From: [Haemophilus] felis
Lineage (GTDB): Bacteria; Pseudomonadota; Gammaproteobacteria; Enterobacterales; Pasteurellaceae
Direction of reading: 5' to 3'
DNA: 22,647 bases
Assembly (NCBI GenBank): GCA_002015125.1
Contig: MUYB01000036.1
Coordinates: forward strand, 7,752 to 30,398
Each line of letters starts with the position of its first letter. The first letter of the stretch is position 1. This document shows, one piece after another, positions 4,622 to 12,914 of the stretch. Made by a program: the position numbers and the translations under genes. A model generated the notes under the pieces. It searched no databases, had not been told where the DNA came from, and worked only from the letters and a program-made list of their open reading frames with translations.

Positions 4622-7001
4622 GCGAATAGAATCCCTGTTGCCTGAATATAGAGCTAATATTAACGATTATGTAATCACTTTAGGCGGTGATAAATTATTA
4701 TTCACCGTTGAACTAGAGGGAACGTCTTTCACTTCGGTATCAGATGAAGAATTACGCTCATACTTTGGAAGTTTAGATGATTTTTTCTTAAATTTAGCAA
4801 AAGAATACGGGGGTAAATTAGCAATATGGACGCATATTGTTAAGAAAAGAGATCGCCTCGAACAAGAATATCAATTTAAGTCAAAATTCATTCAAGAATT
4901 TACTGATAAATATTTATCAAGTTTTTCAACTCAGAATTTCTTTAAAACCAGTTATTTTATTACGTTTGTTTTAAAATATAACGATTTAAACGACGGCTTG
5001 GCAAATTGCGATAGTATTCTTGCTCAAGCGAATACCTTATTAAATCGTTATGAGGGAAATTTACTCTCAATCGTTGATATAAACGATTCTGTAAGCATTT
5101 GCCAAAATAACGAATTTTTATCCTATTTACTCAACGGCTCATATCAGACAATTACATTAAATGATAATGAAGTTTTAGATTCTGTTTGCAATAGTGATTT
5201 ATTTTTTAACTATGATTATTTTGAGATAAGAAATAAAGAAAGTACCGTATCAAAATATGGCACGGCTTATTTCTTAAAAGGTTATCCTGCTAAAACCTCT
5301 TTAGGAATGTGGGATTTCCTGCTTGAACTTCCGTATGAATTTATCCTTTCTCAATCCTTTATTTTTACTACTGCCCAAAAATCTATCCGTGCGATTGAAA
5401 TGCAAGGAAATAAATTGTCTTCATCAGGTGATAGTGCAACTTATCAGCTTGAAGAACTAGAATTAGCAAGAGCTTATTTAAGCTCTGGTGAAATTGCTTT
5501 CGGTGATTATCAGGCTTCTATTTTAATCTTTGGCGAAACGCCAAAATTGGCTGTAGATAATGGCTCTAAAGTAATTTCCGCCTTTACTGATAGAGGTAAA
5601 GGTTCTCGTTGGTCTAGAGCTGCTATTGAATCGGTTTATGCGTTTTTAAGCATAATGCCCGATTCAAAATATCGACCTTTATCAAGTGTAAGAGCAAGCA
5701 CTAATTTAGTGTGTGGTTTCTCACTACATAACTACTTTAGCGGTAAAGCTTCAGGCAATCCTATAGGTGATGGTTCGGCAATTATGCCCCTAAAAACCCC
5801 AACACAAGGGCTATATTATCTCAACACACATTACACCCCTTTAAAAGTCAATGCGTTAGGCGAATTTATCGCAGGGCATTTCTTAATGCTTGGTGCAACT
5901 GGTACAGGTAAAACCACACTAGAGGCAACAATAGTCGCATTTTTACAACGTTTTGACCCTCAACTTTTCGTAATGGATTACAAACGTTCAACAGAATTAT
6001 ATATGCGTGCTTACGGTGCTAAATACTTTACATTTGAAAGTGGGGTAGATACAGGATTAAATCCATTCCAACTTGAAGAAGAACCAAGTCAAAGCCTATT
6101 GCAATTCCTCTATTCTTGGGTAATGAGCTGTGCTAGAGATCACAACGGCTTAATTCCTGATGATGATAGGGCATTGATTAAAGAAGCAGTGGACGCTGTA
6201 ATGAAACTTCCTCTAACACAACGCAGATTTAGCTTGTTATTACAAGTTATTCCAAGAGGAACACCACTTTATACACGATTAAGAAAATGGTCGCATTCAG
6301 AAAATGGCGAATTAGCTTGGGTGGTTGATTCCCCTAGCAATTTATTTAATCCGCACGATTTTGACAAAATCGGCTTTGACACAACAACATTTTTAGAAAC
6401 ACAAGGACACGAAGGAACAGAACCTTTATTTTCTGTGTTGTTGTATTACAAGGATTTAATGAAAAAATCTGGTCGCCTACTGCTTTCGATTGTAGAAGAG
6501 TTTTATATTCCTTGTAGTTATCCAACAACGGAACAGATGATAAAACGAACATTAAAGACGGGGCGTTTAACAGGTGAATTTTTAGGCTTGGTATCACAAT
6601 CCCCTGCGGACGCAATCAGCTCAAATATTTTTGAGCCTATTGTAGAGCAAACCTCAACAAAAATTATGCTACCGAATCCTGACGCTGAATATAAAGGAAG
6701 TTATGAGCGTATTGGCTTATCACGGAAAGACTTTTATCTGTTAAAGGGCTTAGATAAAGAGAGCCGTAAATTTCTCGTTAAACAAAGTGGTTCAAGCACA
6801 CTTGCACACTTTGACCTTTCTCACTGTAAAGAATTTTTACCTATTATTTCAGGCTCAACATTAGGGCAGCAGGAATGTGAAAAAATCCGAGCTATTTATG
6901 GTGATGATCCTGATATTTGGATTCCATTCTTTTTAGAAAGAATGGAAGAAATTAAGGCGGAAAAAGAAGCCATAAAACAAAACTCTCAACACAACTTATA
7001 G
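4593..7001 (+). CDS. virB4: VirB4 T4SS ATPase
   Basis: This 802-residue ATPase of the VirB4/TrbE/CagE family energises pilus assembly and substrate transfer at the inner membrane. The N-terminal half (to about residue 400) is the family-specific domain, and Walker A GATGTGKT is at residues 434-441. The expected Walker B position near residue 630 reads LLLSIVEEF, with V where an aspartate is usual, followed by the conserved LKTGR and LVSQSP motifs. The length is normal. It starts inside virB3 with AAAGGTG as ribosome site, and virB5 begins 9 nt after its stop. Confidence 0.95.
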   Translation: MQIDNLKNSKRIESLLPEYRANINDYVITLGGDKLLFTVELEGTSFTSVSDEELRSYFGSLDDFFLNLAKEYGGKLAIWTHIVKKRDRLEQEYQFKSKFIQEFTDKYLSSFSTQNFFKTSYFITFVLKYNDLNDGLANCDSILAQANTLLNRYEGNLLSIVDINDSVSICQNNEFLSYLLNGSYQTITLNDNEVLDSVCNSDLFFNYDYFEIRNKESTVSKYGTAYFLKGYPAKTSLGMWDFLLELPYEFILSQSFIFTTAQKSIRAIEMQGNKLSSSGDSATYQLEELELARAYLSSGEIAFGDYQASILIFGETPKLAVDNGSKVISAFTDRGKGSRWSRAAIESVYAFLSIMPDSKYRPLSSVRASTNLVCGFSLHNYFSGKASGNPIGDGSAIMPLKTPTQGLYYLNTHYTPLKVNALGEFIAGHFLMLGATGTGKTTLEATIVAFLQRFDPQLFVMDYKRSTELYMRAYGAKYFTFESGVDTGLNPFQLEEEPSQSLLQFLYSWVMSCARDHNGLIPDDDRALIKEAVDAVMKLPLTQRRFSLLLQVIPRGTPLYTRLRKWSHSENGELAWVVDSPSNLFNPHDFDKIGFDTTTFLETQGHEGTEPLFSVLLYYKDLMKKSGRLLLSIVEEFYIPCSYPTTEQMIKRTLKTGRLTGEFLGLVSQSPADAISSNIFEPIVEQTSTKIMLPNPDAEYKGSYERIGLSRKDFYLLKGLDKESRKFLVKQSGSSTLAHFDLSHCKEFLPIISGSTLGQQECEKIRAIYGDDPDIWIPFFLERMEEIKAEKEAIKQNSQHNL

Positions 7002-7010
7002 AGGTGAATT

Positions 7011-7691
7011 ATGAAAAAATTATTAAAAGCAACCTTAATTGCAACAGTTCTAGCCACTTCTACTAATAGCGTTGTAGCTAGTGGTATTCCAACAGTCGAT
7101 GCCGCAGGAATCGCAATTACAATAGCAGAAAATCTTAAAACACTAGCCCAATTAAAAGAGCAGTTAGACGCATTACATTCACAAATTGAGCAAGCTAAAC
7201 GTTTTGCCCAAGATACCAAAAACCGCTTAGAGGGGAACTGGAAATTAAGCGATATTATCAATAATGATCAATTTCTCAATGCGTTACCTAAAAATGCTAG
7301 AGATATTTTAACGGACGGAATGAGTCTCGCAGGGTTGCGTGATAAATACGGGTTAAAAACAAAAAATGTAGGCTTACAAAAAGAATTTGATAGCTTAATG
7401 GCGTATGCAGAAAGAGCAGAACGTAACTATAAAAATACTGTTAAACGTATCAACAGTTTAAATCAAATTAAAGTGTTAAATGATTCTGCTACTACACCTG
7501 CTCAAAAAGCCGATGTTGCAAATAAATTAGCATTATTGCAACTTGAATTTAATCAAGAACAAACGGCTTTAAAACAAGCAGAAGATCAATTTAAAGCTCA
7601 ACAAGAAATTCAACGCAACGCAGATATAGAAAATTTTAGACAATCCATTAGACAGGGTAGAGAAGATTTTCATAACAACTTTAGCAAATAA
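7011..7691 (+). CDS. virB5: VirB5-like minor pilin / adhesin
   Basis: The 226-residue secreted protein has a signal peptide (MKKLLKATLIATVLATSTNS, cleavage likely after VVA near residue 23). After GIPTVDAAG comes a long helical region (LKTLAQLKEQLDALHSQIEQA) typical of VirB5 proteins, which sit at the pilus tip. The C-terminal third is helical and rich in Q, K and E (a coiled-coil-like bundle). Its ribosome site and first codons (GAGGTGAATTATGAAAAAA) are nearly identical to those of the gene at 14712, suggesting shared translational strength or duplication of the leader. Confidence 0.88.
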   Translation: MKKLLKATLIATVLATSTNSVVASGIPTVDAAGIAITIAENLKTLAQLKEQLDALHSQIEQAKRFAQDTKNRLEGNWKLSDIINNDQFLNALPKNARDILTDGMSLAGLRDKYGLKTKNVGLQKEFDSLMAYAERAERNYKNTVKRINSLNQIKVLNDSATTPAQKADVANKLALLQLEFNQEQTALKQAEDQFKAQQEIQRNADIENFRQSIRQGREDFHNNFSK

Positions 7692-7702
7692 GGAGCTAAT
7701 CT

Positions 7703-8677
7703 ATGAGCTTCATAGGTGATATTTACAATGGAATGGTTGATAAATTCCAAGAGCCTATAGTTAGTAATGCACAAGCAATAGGAACGGCTATCAAGCCGTT
7801 GATAATGTCTTGTTTTTTGCTGTATGTGTTATTCCTAGTGTATAAACTTTATACAAAAAAGGATTTTATTATTGAAGAAATGATGAACGCCCTATTGCTC
7901 TTTGCTGTTGTTGGTACGTTCACTTTCGCAGGGAATTACTATTATGACTATGTAATCCCTTTTGTTCAAAAATCAGGAGATCAGATAGCGTCTGCATTAA
8001 CAGGAACTACATCATCTAGCGTTTCGGCTGTAGATACAGTTTACAACCTTTTTGAAGCTCCATTAAAAACACTTAGAGATAGATTAGAAGATATTGGTAT
8101 TACAGAAACCTATATGGGTGTATGGGCTGAACTTGCCCCTGCCCGTTTTGCCTTATGGTTAAGTCAAACCATTTTTACTTTATTTATCGCTATCAACTTA
8201 TTAATAGCAAAAATAATGGTAACACTTTTATTATCCGTTGGTGTTTTGTTCTTTTGCTTCGCAGTATTTCCTGCAACAAGAGGACTATTTACTGCATTCA
8301 CAGGTTTAGCACTCAATTACATTCTATTAAATGTAATGTATTCATTAGCTGCAAAAATGGCTTCGGATGTTATTACATCAGTAGCAATTAAAAATACAGG
8401 TTCTGAATCAATGATAGGTGGAGCAGGAACAATTCTTATATCTGTAATCATCATTACTTTAGCAATAAATCAAATTCCAACTCTTGTATCCTCTCTAACT
8501 GGTGGCGTTGGTATTAGCCCTTTCACAATAAGCGGAAGTGGCTTTACTAAAGCAGCTAGAGCATTAGGTTTTGGTAAATTAGCAAATAAAGCAGGAAATG
8601 CGATTGCTAAGAAAACGAAAAGCACTGCAACGAAAGCGTGGAACAAATTTAGAGGTAAAGGCTCTGTAAATAATTAA
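7703..8677 (+). CDS. virB6: VirB6 polytopic inner-membrane channel protein
   Basis: This 324-residue protein has about six transmembrane segments, at roughly residues 27-48, 58-80, 145-165, 168-190, 195-222 and 240-262. A periplasmic loop lies between the second and third. It fits the TrbL/VirB6 family, which lines the inner-membrane passage of the T4SS. The C-terminal 50 residues are lysine-rich and cytoplasmic (IAKKTKSTATKAWNKF). AAGGAG precedes the start. It sits between virB5 and the tiny virB7, as expected. Confidence 0.9.
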   Translation: MSFIGDIYNGMVDKFQEPIVSNAQAIGTAIKPLIMSCFLLYVLFLVYKLYTKKDFIIEEMMNALLLFAVVGTFTFAGNYYYDYVIPFVQKSGDQIASALTGTTSSSVSAVDTVYNLFEAPLKTLRDRLEDIGITETYMGVWAELAPARFALWLSQTIFTLFIAINLLIAKIMVTLLLSVGVLFFCFAVFPATRGLFTAFTGLALNYILLNVMYSLAAKMASDVITSVAIKNTGSESMIGGAGTILISVIIITLAINQIPTLVSSLTGGVGISPFTISGSGFTKAARALGFGKLANKAGNAIAKKTKSTATKAWNKFRGKGSVNN

Positions 8678-8687
8678 GAGGTTAAAA

Positions 8688-8846
8688 ATGAAAAAGTTAT
8701 CAATGATTTTATTAAGTGTTGCATTTCTTTCTGCCTGCTCTGGCTCACTGCCTAAAGTGAAAGAGCCTCAAGGCGATTGGATTCAAATCAATAATTCGCA
8801 TTACTACGAAGAAAACGCAAAACCAACGCAAAAGGAAGTTAAATAA
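8688..8846 (+). CDS. virB7: VirB7-like small lipoprotein
   Basis: This 52-residue gene begins at ATG 8688 with AAGAGGTT as ribosome site. The signal peptide ends in the lipobox LSAC, putting the lipidated cysteine at residue 17. The short mature part contains PQGDWIQIN and a charged tail. Its position between virB6 and virB8 and its size match VirB7, the outer-membrane lipoprotein that anchors VirB9 and VirB10 in the core complex. The TAA stop overlaps the ATG of virB8 by one base (TAATG), so the two genes are translationally coupled. It is easy to miss because of its size. Confidence 0.85.
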   Translation: MKKLSMILLSVAFLSACSGSLPKVKEPQGDWIQINNSHYYEENAKPTQKEVK

Positions 8847-9622
8847 TGAGTTTTTTCAATAAAAATAAGAAAGAAGTGCTAGATCAAAACTACAACGAAA
8901 CAATGGAAGAAACTAGCCAAAAGGTCAAAAGAGAAGCAGGCAAAAGAGCCAAAGCTCATTTTGAGCAAGTAACTAAATTTGAAAAAGATCGTATTAGCTT
9001 TCACAAAACAATGGGAAAAGTAGGTCTAGTTTTTGGTTGCTTAGGTCTTTTAACAGGTTTAGCAGGTGTAATTGCTGTTGCAGGTTTAACGCCTTTAAAA
9101 ACGGTTGAACCTTTTGCAATCCGTGTAGATAACAATACGGGCTTTACAGATATTGTTAAACCACTAAAAAATGCTGAAGAAACAAGCTACGGTGAAGAGC
9201 TTGATAAATACTGGCTTGCTCGTTTTGTTACTGAACGTGAAAGCTACGATTGGCAATTAGTTCAAACGTCCTATGACGCAGTAAAACTAATGACTACGCC
9301 TAATTTATTCAGTGAATACAACACTTACATTACAAGCCCCGTATCCCCTGTAAATGTGTTTAAACAGACGAAGAAAATAAAGGTGCAAATTCTTTCAGTT
9401 TCATTTATTCGTAATGTGGGGCAAATTCGCTTCAGTAAGCAAGTATTAGATCAAAATGGTGAACCTGATCTAAACATTCCAACAACATATTGGTTAGCAA
9501 CGGCTTCATTTGATTATAAACATCAAATTGAGCTTGAGAAAGACAGAAGAATTAACCCGTTAGGCTTTCAAATTACAGGGTATCGAGTCGATTCTGAAAA
9601 CTTAATCAAGAAAGATAAATAA
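8846..9622 (+). CDS. virB8: VirB8 assembly factor
   Basis: The 258-residue bitopic inner-membrane protein has a charged cytoplasmic N-terminus of about 52 residues, one transmembrane helix (VGLVFGCLGLLTGLAGVIAV, about 56-75) and a periplasmic NTF2-like domain. Recognisable VirB8 features include LTPLKTVEPFAIRVDNNTG after the helix, and WLARFVTERESYDW. VirB8 nucleates assembly of the core complex and contacts VirB9, VirB10 and VirB6. The length is typical. Confidence 0.93.
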   Translation: MSFFNKNKKEVLDQNYNETMEETSQKVKREAGKRAKAHFEQVTKFEKDRISFHKTMGKVGLVFGCLGLLTGLAGVIAVAGLTPLKTVEPFAIRVDNNTGFTDIVKPLKNAEETSYGEELDKYWLARFVTERESYDWQLVQTSYDAVKLMTTPNLFSEYNTYITSPVSPVNVFKQTKKIKVQILSVSFIRNVGQIRFSKQVLDQNGEPDLNIPTTYWLATASFDYKHQIELEKDRRINPLGFQITGYRVDSENLIKKDK

Positions 9623-9633
9623 GGTGGTTTGGA

Positions 9634-10407
9634 ATGAAAAAATTATTACTTAGTGCATTGTTTTTGAGCTTATTTAGCCTTTCTCAAGCAGTACACGCCG
9701 AAGCAATCCCGAAAAGTACAAAATATGATTATCGAGTAAAAAACGTGGTTTATAACCCTGACAATGTTACTAGAATCAATGTATCTACAGGGATTGCAAC
9801 GCTCATTCAATTTAGCCCTAATGAATACATCACAGAAACAGAGGGCGGAGCTGCTATAGGTGATCCTTTAGCTTGGAAAGTCAATATTCGAGGAAATAAT
9901 GTTTGGATTCGTCCGTCTGCTGAAGAGCCTAACACGAACCTAACAATCGTTACCAATAAGCGAACCTATTTATTTAACCTAGTGAGTGTATCAAATAAAA
10001 ATAAAGCCTCTTGGGGCGTTCGCTTTAGTTATCCTAAACCGAAAAAAGAGCCGTTTAATCCTTTTGCAAAACCTTGTCAAGGCGGTACATATAATTACCG
10101 TTATTTTGCTAAAGGTGATAAAGCGTTATTCCCTACTGAAGTATGGGATAACGGCATATTTACTTGTATGGCAATCAAAGCAGGATCAGATATGCCCGTT
10201 GTGTTCAAAAAATTGCCTGATGGAAAAGAGGGCTTAGTCAATTCTCATATTGAAAACGGTTATATCGTTATTCACGAAGTAAACCCTGAATTTAGGCTAA
10301 GACTAGGTGATCTTGTCGCAGGCGTAAAAACTGATCGCTTAAAGGCGTTAGGAACGCATTTTAACGGCACAACTAACGGTAAAGTAAGAGGAATTATCAA
10401 TGAGTAA
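9634..10407 (+). CDS. virB9: VirB9 outer-membrane core-complex protein
   Basis: This 257-residue periplasmic/outer-membrane protein of the VirB9/TrbG/CagX family has a signal peptide ending at VHAEA (cleavage near residue 23). The N-terminal domain has the family pattern VVYNPDNVTRINVSTG followed by ATLIQFSPNEYI. The C-terminal beta domain (from about residue 145) contains YNYRYFAKGD, KALFPTEVWDNG and the glycine-rich end. It partners with VirB7 and VirB10. Its 3' end overlaps virB10 by 8 nt. Confidence 0.93.
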   Translation: MKKLLLSALFLSLFSLSQAVHAEAIPKSTKYDYRVKNVVYNPDNVTRINVSTGIATLIQFSPNEYITETEGGAAIGDPLAWKVNIRGNNVWIRPSAEEPNTNLTIVTNKRTYLFNLVSVSNKNKASWGVRFSYPKPKKEPFNPFAKPCQGGTYNYRYFAKGDKALFPTEVWDNGIFTCMAIKAGSDMPVVFKKLPDGKEGLVNSHIENGYIVIHEVNPEFRLRLGDLVAGVKTDRLKALGTHFNGTTNGKVRGIINE

Positions 10408-11584
10408 TCAAGATAACAAAGGTCATATTCCATCTGTTGATGAAGCTAGTGAAATCACAACTAATAGAAACAATATAGAAACAGGCATAAAGCGAAAAGG
10501 CAATAAAGCAGTAAAAGTGGTTTTTGCCATTTTAGCGGCTTTAATTGCATTCGGTGGTATCGCTCTCACTTTATTTAATTTTGATAAACAACAACAGACT
10601 GTTGAAGTCAAGCAAGACGAAGCCCTGAAAAATCAGGGTTATGATCAAAATTCGTTAGCTTCTCAAATGGAAGCAATCAAAAAGCAACAAGCGGAAGAAG
10701 AACGCCTAAAAAGAGAAGCTGAAGAGAGAGAGCGGTTACGCAGAGAGCAAGAAGAAAGAGAAAGATTAGCTCGTGAACAAGAAGCCTTGAAAGTTCAACA
10801 AATCGCAACAGGGCAACCTATGAATAATGGCGATTATCAGGAACAACAAACTATCACACCTGAACAACGCAGATTAGAGGGTGATACGATGATTGCTATT
10901 GAAAGTTCAAGAAATGAAAGAGGCGGTTCAGAAGAACGTGGAAGTAATGACGCAGAAATAAACGAAATGCTTTCGGGGGGCGTTTACCCTAAAGGCTCAA
11001 CAAAAATTGTGAAAAACCGTAATTTATTATTAACACACGGTACGCAAATTCCTTGTGCATTACAAACACGTTTAATTACAGATCAACCTAGCATTTTAAT
11101 TTGCCAAGTGACTAAAGATATTTTTTCTGCTGATGGCTCAACGCTTTTAGTAGAAAGAGGAAGTAAAGTATTTGGTGAACAGAAAAAAGCAATCATTACA
11201 GGGCAAAATCAGGCTTTCGTAAGTTGGTCTGAAATTGATACCCCACACGGTATTAGAGTTCGTATAGATAGCTTAGGAACAGATAGCTTAGGTGCAAGTG
11301 GTCTTAACGTATGGGTTGATGAAAAATGGGGTAAACGATTCGGGGGGGCAATGCTACTTTCATTCATTCAAGACGCTATTTCTACTGCTGCTGCTGCTGC
11401 CCAAAGAAATTCTACAGGCAATGTCGTTTATGATAAGAGCGAAGCAAACACGGGAAGAATGGCTGAAATTGCATTACAAAACAGTATTAACATTCAACCT
11501 ACAGGCTATGCTCTACAAGGGCAATTATTCAATATTCTTGTTGCCCGTGATATTGATTTTTCTGATATTTACAGCGTTAAGTAA
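10400..11584 (+). CDS. virB10: VirB10 core-complex scaffold
   Basis: The 394-residue protein spans both membranes: cytoplasmic N-terminus, one transmembrane helix (VVFAILAALIAFGGIALTLF, about 40-59), a periplasmic linker and a C-terminal TrbI-type beta-barrel domain (from about 190). The linker is a highly charged E/R/Q coiled coil (residues about 85-130) rather than the proline-rich rod found in many homologues. The C-terminal domain includes LPCALQT-like GTQIPCALQTRLITDQ, and an antenna region around SFIQDAISTAAAAAQ. Two short G runs lie in the gene (G6 at 10975-10980, G7 at 11342-11348). Confidence 0.94.
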   Translation: MSNQDNKGHIPSVDEASEITTNRNNIETGIKRKGNKAVKVVFAILAALIAFGGIALTLFNFDKQQQTVEVKQDEALKNQGYDQNSLASQMEAIKKQQAEEERLKREAEERERLRREQEERERLAREQEALKVQQIATGQPMNNGDYQEQQTITPEQRRLEGDTMIAIESSRNERGGSEERGSNDAEINEMLSGGVYPKGSTKIVKNRNLLLTHGTQIPCALQTRLITDQPSILICQVTKDIFSADGSTLLVERGSKVFGEQKKAIITGQNQAFVSWSEIDTPHGIRVRIDSLGTDSLGASGLNVWVDEKWGKRFGGAMLLSFIQDAISTAAAAAQRNSTGNVVYDKSEANTGRMAEIALQNSINIQPTGYALQGQLFNILVARDIDFSDIYSVK

Positions 11585-11593
11585 GAGTAATTT

Positions 11594-12646
11594 ATGAGTA
11601 TTGAATCTTTAACTCAACAGCATATTGATAGCTCATCAATGGCTAGAGCGTTATTAAAGCAAATAGGATTACAAGAAATTTTAGATTATGAGGGAATTAC
11701 AGAGGTAGCGATCAATCAAGGTAATGAAATTTGGTTTGATCGTGGTAATGGGTGGGAAGTTAAACCTGCCCCTGAATGTAATTTATCTAATTTAAAAGCT
11801 CTAGCGAATGCTTTAACCGTATTTAGTGGGTTAAAGCTATCATTTGATGATCGTAATCCTATCGCTTCTGTAATTTTACCTGATGGAGAACGTGGGCAAA
11901 TTATCACAGCCCCAGCAACAGAATACGGCACAATTTCTTTCACCTTGCGTAAGCCGTCTTTAACTCGTTTTACCGTTGATGACTATCAAAATTCAGGGCG
12001 ATTTAGCAATATTCAAATTGCTGAAGCCTATCAAAAGGGGTCAATTCCCCTTTATATGCAAGAGATGAAGAAATGCCAAAAAGAGGGGCGTTACAGTGAT
12101 TTTTTTAGACTTGCAGCTTCAAATAATATGAATGTGATTGCAGTAGGGGGTACAGGTTCAGGTAAAACAACCTTTGCCAAAGCCTACGCTGACTTAATAC
12201 CGCACGATCATAGAATGATCACGGTAGAGGATGTTCACGAAGTTAGCTTACCTTATCACCCTAACCACTTGCATTTATTTTTTGATTCAGATTATCAAAA
12301 ATCAGGCGGTATTAGTCCGAAAGAACTCATTAAATCAGGTATGCGAATGAAACCCGATCATATCCTACTAACGGAGTTACGGGGTGATGAAACTTGGAAC
12401 TATTTCGAGGCACTGAATACAGGGCATAACGGAAGTATTACATCAACGCACGCAAACGATGTTAGCTCTACACTTGCCCGTTTAACAGGGCTTGTAATGC
12501 AATCAGATATGGGAAAAGTATTAAGCGAAGCATTCATTTCTAAAACGATTGCAAGTGCTTTAGACGTTACTTGCTTTTTTAAGCATACCTATATGACGGA
12601 AATTCTTTTTGAACCTGAAAAGAAAATGGAGCTTATTTATGGCTAA
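11594..12646 (+). CDS. virB11: VirB11 hexameric traffic ATPase
   Basis: This 350-residue secretion ATPase of the VirB11/PulE family powers pilus dynamics and substrate passage. Walker A GGTGSGKT is at residues 185-192, the Asp box near MITVEDVHE, Walker B at HILLTELRGDE, and the His box at GHNGSITSTHAN. The N-terminal domain holds VAINQGNEIWFDRG, typical of the family. The ribosome site is weak (AAGAG). The 3' end overlaps the next small gene by 8 nt. Confidence 0.95.
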   Translation: MSIESLTQQHIDSSSMARALLKQIGLQEILDYEGITEVAINQGNEIWFDRGNGWEVKPAPECNLSNLKALANALTVFSGLKLSFDDRNPIASVILPDGERGQIITAPATEYGTISFTLRKPSLTRFTVDDYQNSGRFSNIQIAEAYQKGSIPLYMQEMKKCQKEGRYSDFFRLAASNNMNVIAVGGTGSGKTTFAKAYADLIPHDHRMITVEDVHEVSLPYHPNHLHLFFDSDYQKSGGISPKELIKSGMRMKPDHILLTELRGDETWNYFEALNTGHNGSITSTHANDVSSTLARLTGLVMQSDMGKVLSEAFISKTIASALDVTCFFKHTYMTEILFEPEKKMELIYG

Positions 12647-12914
12647 AAATATTAAAAAGCAGATTTTTTTAATCACTACAGAAACATTACTTTCCTTTAT
12701 TAAGGAAGTATTCATTATTTTAATAATGTTTAGCCTCTGCTTTTCTACGTTGGTTATTTTAACCACTTTTGAAAGCTCACTTGCAGGGCTTGATAAAGAA
12801 ACCATTTTTTCATTATTGAAAGCCTCTTTGCTTTTCTCATTAACTCTTTTTGTGCTTTTCATTGGGATTAGAACAATAACAGAATTAGGGGGGGGGAAAT
12901 GGCTGAACCAATAG
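12639..12914 (+). CDS. Small two-helix inner-membrane protein, unknown function
   Basis: The 91-residue protein lies between virB11 and virD4. It has two strongly hydrophobic helices (about residues 20-45 and 60-82), a lysine-rich cytoplasmic N-terminus and a short acidic periplasmic loop (SSLAGLDKET). The start at 12639 is preferred over the TTG at 12609 because GGAG lies just upstream of it and the protein then begins MAKNIKK. It overlaps virB11 by 8 nt and virD4 by 16 nt, and its end contains a nine-G run that doubles as the ribosome site of virD4. Possible roles include an accessory coupling-protein partner or entry exclusion, but I do not recognise it. Confidence 0.7.
   Translation: MAKNIKKQIFLITTETLLSFIKEVFIILIMFSLCFSTLVILTTFESSLAGLDKETIFSLLKASLLFSLTLFVLFIGIRTITELGGGKWLNQ
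12888..12896 (+). repeat. Poly-G tract (G9) at the virD4 start
   Basis: Nine consecutive G residues end 2 nt before the ATG of virD4. They encode glycines near the C-terminus of the preceding gene and are the only ribosome-binding purine tract for virD4. In this AT-rich sequence no other G run in a coding region exceeds seven. Confidence 0.85.

Noticed and set aside
10687..10695. Pasteurellaceae DNA-uptake signal (ACAAGCGG)
   Set aside because: Only two eight-base matches (here and near 20879) lacking the final T; not enriched, so no support for an uptake function or a precise host.
11292..11597. 101-codon ORF inside virB10
   Set aside because: Frame shadow of virB10, whose domain content is clear.
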